Source: Colimorpha_A sp964630635 (GTDB lineage: Bacteria; Bacillota; Clostridia; Oscillospirales; CAG-272). From it: a stretch of DNA of 33,544 nucleotides. The position numbers and the translations under genes are program-made. The notes below the pieces were generated by a model, which did not search any database, was not told where the DNA came from, and saw only the letters and a list, made by a program, of their open reading frames with translations. The stretch covers positions 1 through 33,544 of the forward strand of contig CAZVVM010000009.1 in the NCBI GenBank assembly GCA_964630635.1, in the 5' to 3' direction. This document shows, piece after piece, positions 7,757 through 15,212 of this stretch (its first letter is position 1; every line of letters begins with the position of its first letter).

Positions 7757-8461
7757 ATGGAGTTTTGCGTTTCTTTGGCGGGAATTCCCGTCCGCATCGT
7801 GCATAAGTACGATCACATACGCGACATTTGCGAAGGATATCTGACCGACGAGGAGCCGATAATTACCGTTTCCGCTACCGACGGGGAGATCGAGGCGGAA
7901 GTCAAGCTGACGAACGGTGAGTTCCCGATCGAAATATGCGAGGGAACCTGTATTCACCGAGCTGTAACGCGTGCGCTCGTCAAATACGGTATTATGCTTA
8001 TACATTCGGCGGTCGTTACCGTTGACGGCGAGGCGTTCGTCTTTATGGCGAAGAGCGGAGTCGGAAAGTCGACGCATATTCAGCTCTGGCAAAAGGTGTT
8101 CGGCGAACGTGCCGTCGTCCTCAACGGCGACAAGCCGTATTTTACCTACGAGGACGGTGTTCTGATCGCGCACGGCACGCCCTGGCGCGGCAAGGAGCTT
8201 CTCGGCTGTAATATGAAGGCGCCCGTTCGCGGAATGTGTCTGCTCCATCGCGGCGCCGAAAACGAAATTTCACCCGCGACCTCTCGTGATGCCGTGGGGC
8301 AGATATTCCATCAGGTGCTTTTGCCGCAGGACGGCGCGGAGATGGCTTCGTTTATGGTTATGATGGACAAGATAATCAAAAACGTGCCGATATATAACCT
8401 TTACTGCAATATGGAAGACGACGCCGCGCGCGTCGCGTATAACGGAATGAAGGGGAACTGA
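7757..8461 (+). CDS. HprK-like (HPr-related) P-loop kinase
   Basis: A 234-residue protein related to the kinase core of HPr kinase/phosphorylase and PEP carboxykinase. It shows the P-loop AKSGVGKST (98-106) followed by H-x2-LW, an upstream IHSAVV strand (82-87), NGDKP (123-127) and HGTPWRGKE (139-147). Bona fide HprK is about 310 residues with an extra N-terminal domain and signature; this protein has a different N-terminal half, so the substrate is unlikely to be HPr. Relatives accompany PqqD-like proteins in lasso-peptide clusters, where one phosphorylates the peptide, and in exopolysaccharide loci (HPr-rel-A systems). It is the first gene of a four-gene operon; the next ATG is one base after its TGA. 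Substrate unknown. Confidence 0.85.
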   Translation: MEFCVSLAGIPVRIVHKYDHIRDICEGYLTDEEPIITVSATDGEIEAEVKLTNGEFPIEICEGTCIHRAVTRALVKYGIMLIHSAVVTVDGEAFVFMAKSGVGKSTHIQLWQKVFGERAVVLNGDKPYFTYEDGVLIAHGTPWRGKELLGCNMKAPVRGMCLLHRGAENEISPATSRDAVGQIFHQVLLPQDGAEMASFMVMMDKIIKNVPIYNLYCNMEDDAARVAYNGMKGN

Positions 8462-8462
8462 T

Positions 8463-8730
8463 ATGAAGATCAAAGAAGGATTTGTTTTACACTCGGTAGG
8501 CGACGAGAACGTCGTGNNNNNNNNNNGGAAAGATGACGACGAAGTTTCGCGGAATGATCCGCCTCAACTCGACGGGCGCGTTCATTTTCCGTCAGCTCGA
8601 AAAGGAGACCGACGAGAAGACGGTCGTTGACGCTCTTATTGCCGAGTACGGCATTGACGAGCAAACGGCAACGACTGCCGCGAGCGGATTTATATCACAG
8701 CTTAAGGACGCGGGCGTGCTCGATATATGA
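8463..8730 (+). CDS. PqqD-like peptide-recognition protein, interrupted by assembly gap
   Basis: A small (about 89-residue) winged-helix protein of the PqqD/RRE type, which in RiPP pathways grips the leader peptide for partner enzymes. The start MKIKEGFVLHSVGDENVV is followed by ten N, then GKMTTKFRGMIRLNSTGAFIF and LIAEYGIDEQTA, matching the usual PqqD order of strand hairpin, LN-x-TGAFIW-like helix and C-terminal helices. Upstream and downstream parts are out of frame if the gap is truly 10 bases; 9 bases (three residues) restores the frame and fits the family spacing. I therefore treat the gene as intact. It is one base from the kinase gene and overlaps the next by ATGA (8727-8730). No precursor peptide is seen nearby. 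Confidence 0.82.
8517..8526. other. Assembly gap (10 N) within PqqD-like gene
   Basis: Ten unresolved bases. The flanking reading frames need a true length divisible by three, so 10 is probably a placeholder. Confidence 0.98.
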
Positions 8731-9191
8731 CGGAGAATTTTAATTCGGAGCCGAAGCACACGACGCTGAAAGAGGAGCTGGAGAGCGGCAGAAGCGTGAC
8801 CTTCTTTACCGTCGGATGCTCGATGCAGCCGCTTCTTTACGAGCGTCAGACGCACGTTATGCTGTCGCCGATCAAGGATGGGGTCAAAAAGTACGATATA
8901 GTGCTTTATATCCGTGCAGACGGCACGCACGTTTTGCACAGATGCGTTAAGGTCATGGACGGCTACTGCCTTATGCGCGGCGATAATACCTACTACCTTG
9001 AGCGCGTTGAAAACGACCAAATGATAGGCGTCGTTACGCATATTTACCGAAAGGGGAAGATGATAGACGCGAAAAAAAGCAAAACGTACCGCTTTTACAG
9101 TGTGTTTTGGAACGCGACCTACCACATAAGACATTTTACGATAAGGGCAGGGCAGAAGATCAAAAGATGGATTCGGAAACTAAAAAAATAA
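8727..9191 (+). CDS. S24/S26-family peptidase-like protein, apparently soluble
   Basis: 154 residues with the signal-peptidase fold signature. The nucleophile lies in GCSMQPLL (S32). VLHRCVKV places H71 where type I signal peptidases have the general-base lysine, giving a Ser-His pair as in Sec11/SipW-type enzymes. RGDN (84-87) matches the conserved GDN turn. I see no hydrophobic membrane segment; the C-terminus is instead strongly basic (RWIRKLKK), which could bind membrane or nucleic acid. It overlaps the PqqD-like gene by ATGA and the nucleotidyltransferase by 25 bases. In this context it may process a modified peptide or protein; the substrate is unknown, and proteolysis itself is inferred from motifs. 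Confidence 0.8.
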   Translation: MTENFNSEPKHTTLKEELESGRSVTFFTVGCSMQPLLYERQTHVMLSPIKDGVKKYDIVLYIRADGTHVLHRCVKVMDGYCLMRGDNTYYLERVENDQMIGVVTHIYRKGKMIDAKKSKTYRFYSVFWNATYHIRHFTIRAGQKIKRWIRKLKK

Positions 9192-10330
9192 ACGCCGCCT
9201 GCGATATGCTTCGGCTTTGCGTTTTTGCACTTACGGTGCGCGGCGGTGAGACTGTCGATACGAGCACCGAGGCGCTTGCGGGAGTTTATAAGATAAGCGC
9301 GTATAACGGACTTGCTTCGCTTGTGAGCGAGGGAATTGATAAGCTCGGCATCGAGAGAACCGAGGAGAACGCTCCCGTTCTTGACGCGTTCGCGCAGGCG
9401 CGCGCGATGTCTGTCCGTAAGAATATTTTGCTTGATACCGAGCGTGCGGTGATCTTATCGCATCTTGAGGAAAACGGTATATGGTATATGCCGCTCAAGG
9501 GCGCGGTGCTCAAGGATATGTACCCGAAGCTGGGGCTTCGCCAGATGTCGGACAACGACATTCTTTTCGACGGCGCGTACCGCGAGCAGATACACGACTA
9601 TTTTGTTTCGCAGGGCTATACTTCGGATCATTATATGGTCGATTTTCACGACGTATACCACAAGCAGCCGATATTCAATTACGAGATGCACGTCGAGCTT
9701 TACGGTGAGAAATGGGTGGAGCTTCAAAGCTACTATAAGGACGTAAAAAGCCGTCTTATCAAGGATGATGATAACGCATTCGGGTATCACTTCACCGACG
9801 AGGATTTCTACATCTTCCTTGCGTTGCACGCGTACAAGCATTTTGCTTTCAGCGAAAGCATCGGCGCGCGTCATCTTATAGACTTGTTCGTGTATCTTCG
9901 TCAGAAGCCGAATCTTGATTTCTTGTATATTGAGAACGAGCTTAACAAGCTCGGCGTTTGGCAGTTTGACTGCGATTGCCGCGAGCTTGTGAACGAAGTA
10001 TTTGATAACGTTGAAAGCTTTGACATTTATAAGCTTTCGGACGAGAAGCGAAAAACTCTGCAAGCGTTTATGCTCAATATGTTCAATATTTCAAGAGCGG
10101 GGCAGGTCGAAAACGGTATTCGCAAGAAGGGCAAATTCGGGTATCTTATGAGCAGAATTTTCCCCGGCGTTGAGTATATGAAGAAGTATAAGCCGTTTTT
10201 TGCAAGATGGTATCTTCTTCCGTTTGGATGGATATATAGGGCGTTTGACATATTGTTCACGCGTATGGGCAAAACCGTCGGCGAGATGAAAATGATCGCA
10301 AAATCAAAGCAGAAAAAGAAAAAAGAGTAA
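9167..10330 (+). CDS. NTP_transf_5-type nucleotidyltransferase
   Basis: A 387-residue member of the uncharacterised nucleotidyltransferase family found with PqqD- and HprK-like genes. The family core is visible as YMPLKGAVLKDMYP (about 107-120) followed by GLRQMSDNDILFD, giving a D-x-D metal pair (D129, D131). The C-terminal half is rich in aromatic and charged residues, with a basic end. Start choice: the ATG at 9167 lies inside the 3' end of the peptidase gene; an in-frame ATG at 9107 lies deeper in that gene and is less likely. Last gene of the cassette, closed by a terminator. Which nucleotide and which acceptor are unknown. Confidence 0.82.
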   Translation: MDSETKKINAACDMLRLCVFALTVRGGETVDTSTEALAGVYKISAYNGLASLVSEGIDKLGIERTEENAPVLDAFAQARAMSVRKNILLDTERAVILSHLEENGIWYMPLKGAVLKDMYPKLGLRQMSDNDILFDGAYREQIHDYFVSQGYTSDHYMVDFHDVYHKQPIFNYEMHVELYGEKWVELQSYYKDVKSRLIKDDDNAFGYHFTDEDFYIFLALHAYKHFAFSESIGARHLIDLFVYLRQKPNLDFLYIENELNKLGVWQFDCDCRELVNEVFDNVESFDIYKLSDEKRKTLQAFMLNMFNISRAGQVENGIRKKGKFGYLMSRIFPGVEYMKKYKPFFARWYLLPFGWIYRAFDILFTRMGKTVGEMKMIAKSKQKKKKE

Positions 10331-10332
10331 TT

Positions 10333-10364
10333 AAAAACCTCCGCTTCGGCGGAGGTCTTTTTTA
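10333..10364 (+). terminator. Intrinsic terminator after nucleotidyltransferase
   Basis: ACCTCCGC (10337-10344), UUCG-type loop, GCGGAGGT (10349-10356), then CTTTTTT. Confidence 0.9.
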
Positions 10365-10404
10365 ATGAATAATGAATAATTTTCGGGCGAAGGTCGGGGC
10401 GTTT

Positions 10405-10757
10405 TCTTGCCTCGCCCTTTGGGAGAACGGTGGAAGTGGCAAAGCCACGACGGAGAGGGATACATCATTCCCGCGCGGGAGGAGCAAGCCCCTCCCCTAC
10501 CAATGGTAGAGTGAACGTTTTTCGGTAGGGGTCGGCGCCCTCGACGACCCGTAAATAAGGATGCAACATCGTTTTTATACGGCGGGAGCAAGCCCCCGCC
10601 CTACAAGAGCATCGCAAGCGTCGTCTTGCCTTTCCCTGAGGGGGAATGGTGCTTAGAGGTAAACCTCGGTCGGATGAGGTAGGACGCGGAAGCGTCCGTG
10701 TGGCAAAGGAAAGTAACATTGTTCCCGTGCGGTGCGCCGAGGACGTCGCACCCTACA
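10405..10757. repeat. Intergenic modular repeat array 1
   Basis: The 569-bp gap before the glycosyltransferases contains no gene but a chain of hairpin modules. B-type at 10405-10459 (stem GTGGC/GCCAC). A-type at 10477-10502 (GGGAGG/CCTCCC, then CTACC). Inverted A-type at 10524-10551 (GGTAGGG, GGGTCG/CGACCC). A-type at 10581-10604 (GGCGGG/CCCGCC). B-type at 10624-10680 (GAGG/CCTC, then CGGATGAGG). A perfect hairpin GGACGC-ggaa-GCGTCC (10682-10697). A-type at 10731-10757 (GGTGCG/CGCACC). Stems differ between copies while pairing and flanks persist. The order from 10477 onward matches array 2 at 13926-14184. From 10758 to the promoter at 10820 I see nothing notable. Confidence 0.8.
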
Positions 10758-10819
10758 AATAGCGCGGCGAGAACGTGGATAATAGGTGTGTATTCATTGC
10801 ACGAAGCGATGGGTGTATC

Positions 10820-10848
10820 TTGACAATATATTAAATATATTATATAAT
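10820..10848 (+). promoter_or_regulatory. Consensus sigma-A promoter of polysaccharide locus
   Basis: TTGACA (10820-10825), 17-bp AT-rich spacer, TATAAT (10843-10848). Both hexamers match the consensus exactly, implying strong basal transcription of the locus. Confidence 0.85.
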
Positions 10849-10899
10849 AATACCGTATGCCCAGAAATCAGATGAGGGAAAGGAGCGTTCTACCATATT

Positions 10900-11973
10900 A
10901 TGCGTTATCTTATAATTTCAAACAACGGCGGAATGCTCGTTATTTACCGCGGGGCACTTTTGCGTGAGCTTCTTAAAACCGCATCGGTTACCGCTTGCGT
11001 GCCGCACGGCGGGGAAGAGGAGCTTATCAAGCTCGGCTGCGACATAGTTTACGCCGACGTTGATCGCAGGGGAATAAATCCGCGTAACGACATAAAGCTT
11101 TATAAGCAGTACAAGAAGATAATCAAAGAGGTTTCTCCCGACGCGGTGATAACCTACTCGATAAAGCCGAATATCTACGGAGGATACGCCTGCCGTGAGC
11201 TCGGCGTGCCGTATTATTTGCACGTTCAAGGGCTCGGAAGTGCGTTTTACCGCAAGGGACTTAAGGAGATCGTTTCGACGATGTACCGCGCGGCGGCAAA
11301 AAAGGCGAAAGCCGTTTTCTTTGAAAATAACGGCAACCGCGACCTGTTCGTCGACAAGAAAATTATCAAGCGAGATCAGGCGGTAGTATTCAGCGGCGCG
11401 GGCGTCGACCTTGACGCTTTCCCGCTTACCCCTATGCCCGAGGGCGACACGGTCAGATTCGCATTCGTCAGTCGAATTATGAAGGAAAAGGGCGTTGACG
11501 AGCTGTTTTACGCCGCAAAGAAGCTGAAAGACGAGTTTGGCGGTCGATTTGAGCTTCACGTTGCGGGGATTTTTGAGGACTCATACGAGCAGACCGTGAA
11601 CGAGCTTCACGAAAAGGGAATTATAAACTATCTCGGATTTATAAACGACGTTGCGTCGCTTTATAAATCGTGCGACGCGGTGGTTCTTCCGTCATACCAC
11701 GAGGGAATGTCGAACGTGCTTCTTGAAGGTGCGGCGATCGGACGCGTGCTTGTGACGACCGACGTTTACGGTTGCCGCGAGACCGTCGTTTCGGGTGAAA
11801 GCGGACTCGTTTGCCTTTCTCACGATGCCGAGGCGCTTTATCGGGCGATGAAGCAGGTATGTCTTATGACGAAGGACGAAAGAGAAAAGATGGGCAAGCG
11901 CGGTCGGTCGCACGTTGAAGCGAATTTCGACCGACGTGAGGTCGTCAGAAAAACTATCGAGGTAATGAAATGA
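10900..11973 (+). CDS. Glycosyltransferase family 4 (capsule/EPS type)
   Basis: A GT-B retaining glycosyltransferase of 357 residues. The N-terminal acceptor domain includes SIKPNIYGGYACRELGVPYY and QGLGSAF (87-116), typical of enzymes that extend a lipid-linked sugar early in capsule synthesis. The C-terminal nucleotide-sugar domain has the E-x7-E motif in YHEGMSNVLLEG (E268, E276) and TTDVYGCRETV. The expected place is the cytoplasmic membrane face. AGGAG at 10881-10885 is 14 bases from the ATG, longer than usual; an ATT codon at 10897 would be better spaced, but the ATG is retained. The stop overlaps the next start (ATGA). Donor and linkage cannot be read from sequence. Confidence 0.9.
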   Translation: MRYLIISNNGGMLVIYRGALLRELLKTASVTACVPHGGEEELIKLGCDIVYADVDRRGINPRNDIKLYKQYKKIIKEVSPDAVITYSIKPNIYGGYACRELGVPYYLHVQGLGSAFYRKGLKEIVSTMYRAAAKKAKAVFFENNGNRDLFVDKKIIKRDQAVVFSGAGVDLDAFPLTPMPEGDTVRFAFVSRIMKEKGVDELFYAAKKLKDEFGGRFELHVAGIFEDSYEQTVNELHEKGIINYLGFINDVASLYKSCDAVVLPSYHEGMSNVLLEGAAIGRVLVTTDVYGCRETVVSGESGLVCLSHDAEALYRAMKQVCLMTKDEREKMGKRGRSHVEANFDRREVVRKTIEVMK

Positions 11974-12698
11974 TACCGAAGAAGATACATTACGTTTGGT
12001 TTGGCGGTAATCCCCTGCCGCATCTCGGAAAAAAGTGCCTGCGCAGCTGGAAAAAGTACTGTCCCGACTATGAGATCGTTCTCTGGAACGAAGAGAATTT
12101 TGATATTTCGTCCTGTCCTCTTTACGTAAGACAGGCGTATGAAATGAAAAAATGGGCGTTCGTAAGCGACTATGCGCGCTTGAAGGTGGTATATGAAAAC
12201 GGCGGCATCTATCTCGATACCGACGTTGAGATCATCAAAAATATTGATTTTCTGCTTGAACACGAGGCGTTTTTCGCTATTGAATCGGATGGAATAACGG
12301 TTGCGTCGGGACTCGGCTTCGGAGCAGAGAAGGAAAATGCCGCAGTCAAGACGATGATGGACGATTACGAGGGCGAGGCGTTCCTCAAAGAGGACGGCTC
12401 ATTTGATCTTACGCCGTGTCCCGTCAGAAACACGCGCTCGCTTTACAAATTCGGATTTGAAAAGGAAAACAAAGACCAGCTCCTTCCCGGAAATATAAGA
12501 ATACTCCCCTCGGAATATATGTGTCCGATGTTCTATTCGACGGGAATCTTAACGATGACCGATAAGACGGTTTCGATACATCACTATTCGTCGAGCTGGA
12601 TAAACGGCTGGGTGCGTTTCCGCGTTAAGATAACGAGAAAGCTCCGCCGAACCTTCGGTGAGCACTGTCTTGATTTTTTGAAAAGGAAAAAGAAATGA
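11970..12698 (+). CDS. Glycosyltransferase family 32 (DXD sugar-transfer domain)
   Basis: A 242-residue GT-A enzyme of the capsular polysaccharide/mannosyltransferase OCH1-like group. The N-terminus IPKKIHYVWFGG, the WN-x-ENFD segment, and SDYARLKVVYENGGIYLDTDVEI with the DxD metal motif at 83-85 are characteristic. It overlaps its neighbours by ATGA on both sides (11970, 12695), so the three glycosyltransferases form one tightly coupled block. The very basic C-terminus (RKLRRTFG...KRKKK) may hold it at the membrane. The donor sugar is not predictable. Confidence 0.9.
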   Translation: MIPKKIHYVWFGGNPLPHLGKKCLRSWKKYCPDYEIVLWNEENFDISSCPLYVRQAYEMKKWAFVSDYARLKVVYENGGIYLDTDVEIIKNIDFLLEHEAFFAIESDGITVASGLGFGAEKENAAVKTMMDDYEGEAFLKEDGSFDLTPCPVRNTRSLYKFGFEKENKDQLLPGNIRILPSEYMCPMFYSTGILTMTDKTVSIHHYSSSWINGWVRFRVKITRKLRRTFGEHCLDFLKRKKK

Positions 12699-13882
12699 AA
12701 AAGGTACTGGTTCTTTCGCACGCGATGTATATAGGCGGCGCGGAGAGAGCGCTTATCGGGCTTCTTTCGGCGTTCGACAAAAGTGAATATCAGATCGATC
12801 TGTTTTTGATGAAGCACGACGGCGAGCTTTTCGGTCTTATACCCGAGGGTGTGAATCTGCTGCCCGAAATAAAGCAGTATACCTGCCTCGGAGTGCCGAT
12901 CGGTGAGGTCATCAAAAAGGGGTGCTTCGGTGTCGCTTTCGGGCGTTTTGTCGGCAAAATGCGCGCAAAAACTTTCACCCAAAAGCATAATTTAAGCAAT
13001 CCCGTCGGCGTTGAGGTCGAGTACAGTCACAAGTACACGAAAAAGTATATGCCGAAGATCTCCGATACGGAATACGACCTCGTCATAAGCTTCCTCACCC
13101 CCCACTATTTCGGCATCGAAAAGTGCGTCGGCAAGAAAAAGCTTGCCTGGATCCATACCGACTATTCCTTCATCGACATAGACGCAGAGTCGGAGAAGAA
13201 AATGTGGGAAAGGTACGACGGTATCGTTTCGATATCCGAGTCGGTAAGCAAAGCGTTTCTTACGAAGTTCCCGACGCTTGGGGACAAGCTCGTCCGAATT
13301 GACAACATTTATTCCCCCGATGCTATACGCAAGTCGGCTCTTGAGGAGCAGAACGAGATAAAGACTGACAAGCCCGTCATCGTTTCCTGCGGTCGGCTTC
13401 ACGAGCAGAAGAACTTTGTTTCTGTTCCGATAATTGCGTCCGAGATGAAAAAGCTCGGCGCCGATTTCCGCTGGTATATTCTCGGAAGCGGAACCGAAGA
13501 AGGAAAGATCAGAGAAAATATTGCAAAGTACGGTATGGAAGACACGGTCATCCTTCTCGGCTCGAAGGCGAACCCCTATCCGTATATAAACGCCTGTGAC
13601 GTTTACGCCCAGCCGAGCTTATACGAGGGCAAGGCGATTGCGGTTCTTGAGGCGCAGATACTCGGCAAGCCCGTAGTCATTACCGATTTTGCAACGGCGC
13701 AGAGCCAGCTTAACGACGGCTTCGACGGAATTATCGTTCCGCTTGAAAACCGCGCTTGTGCAGAGGGTATTGCGGCGCTTCTTTTCGACGGCGAGCTTAT
13801 GATGACGCTGTCGGAAAACTGTATGAGCACCGATTACGGTAACAGTTCAGAGGTAGAGAAGATCTACAAGTTTATGGAATAA
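12695..13882 (+). CDS. Glycosyltransferase family 4
   Basis: A 395-residue GT-B enzyme. The glycine-rich acceptor loop MYIGGAERAL (11-20) and the C-terminal core VSCGRLHEQKNF (230-241) and PSLYEGKAIAVLEAQILGKPVV, with E311 and E319 as the E-x7-E pair, place it with capsule and O-antigen glycosyltransferases. It closes the three-gene block. No clear terminator follows; instead repeat array 2 begins about 40 bp later, so readthrough into the GT2 genes is possible. The acceptor and donor are unknown. Confidence 0.9.
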   Translation: MKKVLVLSHAMYIGGAERALIGLLSAFDKSEYQIDLFLMKHDGELFGLIPEGVNLLPEIKQYTCLGVPIGEVIKKGCFGVAFGRFVGKMRAKTFTQKHNLSNPVGVEVEYSHKYTKKYMPKISDTEYDLVISFLTPHYFGIEKCVGKKKLAWIHTDYSFIDIDAESEKKMWERYDGIVSISESVSKAFLTKFPTLGDKLVRIDNIYSPDAIRKSALEEQNEIKTDKPVIVSCGRLHEQKNFVSVPIIASEMKKLGADFRWYILGSGTEEGKIRENIAKYGMEDTVILLGSKANPYPYINACDVYAQPSLYEGKAIAVLEAQILGKPVVITDFATAQSQLNDGFDGIIVPLENRACAEGIAALLFDGELMMTLSENCMSTDYGNSSEVEKIYKFME

Positions 13883-13925
13883 TTCGGCGATTTGCGAATT
13901 GCCCGCCTATGCGTTTCCCATTTAC

Positions 13926-14184
13926 GGGAGGGGAGACCCCTCCCCTACGAGGGCTTATTGAACGTTTCTCGGTAGGGGGTCGGCGCCCACGACGACCCGC
14001 AAAAAGGTAAAGTAACATTCTTTTAATACGGGAGGAGCAAGCCCCTCCCCTACCAGAGGTAGAGCAAACGTTGTCTTGCCTTCCCCTCAGGGGAAGGTGT
14101 CAACCGAAGGTTGACGGATGAGGTGTTCCAAAGGGATGCAACATCGTTTCCGAGCGGGCTGTCGAGTGCGCCAGCCCCTACCGC
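13926..14184. repeat. Intergenic modular repeat array 2
   Basis: The 369-bp gap has no gene. Modules: A at 13926-13948 (perfect GGGAGGGG-aga-CCCCTCCC, then CTAC); inverted A at 13971-13999 (GGGTCG/CGACCC); A at 14030-14054 (GGGAGG/CCTCCC); B at 14079-14123 (CCTTCCCC/GGGGAAGG, then GTCAACC-gaa-GGTTGAC, then GGATGAGG); A at 14156-14184 (GGGCTG/CAGCCC). Order and orientation repeat array 1 (10477-10757), and linker words such as GCAACATCGTTT and AAGTAACATT are shared. I see no clear promoter between 14185 and 14238. Confidence 0.8.
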
Positions 14185-14251
14185 GTGGAGCATATTTTTT
14201 ATGTGGCGGATAGCGTGAACGTCCTCTTGAGTCGGAAGAAAGGAGCTTTAT

Positions 14252-15208
14252 ATGGAAAAGGTATCGGTCATAATTCCCGCATATAACGTCGAACGGTTTA
14301 TTGCCGAGTGCGTGAACAGTATAAGGGAGCAGACCTACAAAAACCTCGAAATAATAATAGTTGACGACGGAAGCTCCGATCTTACATTTGACGTCTGTCA
14401 GAAGCTTGCGCTCGAAGATGACAGAATAAAGCTTGTACGCAATAATCACGGCGGTGTCAGCCGTGCGCGTAACGCGGGACTTGATAACGCGACGGGTGAA
14501 TATATAATGTCGGTCGACAGCGACGATATTATCGAGCCCGATATGATCGAAACGCTTTATAATAAGCTTAAAGAGCATAATGCCGACGTCGTCGCCTGCG
14601 GATGCTCGTATATGAGCGAGGACGGAGGGCATATCGGCGATTATCCGCCCCCCGTTGAGCGCGTGTTGAGCGGACGCGACGCGCTTGAAGCCCGTGACAA
14701 CGGAGTCGGGGCAAACGCGATGATCGCATCGCCCTGTGCAAAGCTGACGAGGCGCGGGCTCTATGATGGCAAAAGGTATAAAGAGGGTATCGTTTACGAG
14801 GATATGCACCTTATGCCCTATTTGTATTATGATGCTCCGAAATTCGTTATAATTCCCTATTGCGGTTACCGTTACCGCCAGAGAGAGGGAAGTATAATGC
14901 ACCGCAAGGAGAACGAGAGGGAATATAAATTCTATTTCGGCATTTGGGACGATCACGCGGAGTTTTACCGTCAAAAGAGCGATATTGAGCTTGAATATTA
15001 CGTACACAGAAACGCTGCGGACAAGATACTTATGGGCTGTCGGCGGAGAGAAATTCCCGACGGGCTTGATAAGTATTCGGTCAAAGAGTTTAAAAAGCAC
15101 TATAAATTCCTGATGGCGCACGCGCCGAGCGCAAAGGAGAAGCTGAAGTATCTTCTTTTCCGTCTCCTTGGCGTAAAGGGCTATCGGTTGGTTAGAAAAA
15201 AGGTGTGA
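14252..15208 (+). CDS. Glycosyltransferase family 2, tandem copy 1
   Basis: A GT-A inverting glycosyltransferase of 318 residues with VSVIIPAYNVERFI at the N-terminus, the UDP-binding aspartates in IIIVDDGSSD (D38, D39), the DxD-type VDSDD (88-92) and a YED motif (E183, D184) as probable catalytic base. AAGGAG stands before the ATG at 14252. It is a close duplicate of the next gene, separated by 4 bp. The first 110 residues are nearly identical, while the C-terminal third differs and probably sets acceptor choice. The basic end LVRKKV is suited to membrane association. Confidence 0.92.
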   Translation: MEKVSVIIPAYNVERFIAECVNSIREQTYKNLEIIIVDDGSSDLTFDVCQKLALEDDRIKLVRNNHGGVSRARNAGLDNATGEYIMSVDSDDIIEPDMIETLYNKLKEHNADVVACGCSYMSEDGGHIGDYPPPVERVLSGRDALEARDNGVGANAMIASPCAKLTRRGLYDGKRYKEGIVYEDMHLMPYLYYDAPKFVIIPYCGYRYRQREGSIMHRKENEREYKFYFGIWDDHAEFYRQKSDIELEYYVHRNAADKILMGCRRREIPDGLDKYSVKEFKKHYKFLMAHAPSAKEKLKYLLFRLLGVKGYRLVRKKV

Positions 15209-15212
15209 TAAT

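Noticed and set aside
10365..10899. Search for a RiPP precursor ORF after the nucleotidyltransferase
   Set aside because: The space is repeat modules and a promoter; frames across it are shadows of palindromes without start signals.
13926..14184. Possible CRISPR array because of regularly recurring similar blocks
   Set aside because: Blocks vary in sequence and orientation, spacers are not unique sequences of constant length, and no cas gene is present.
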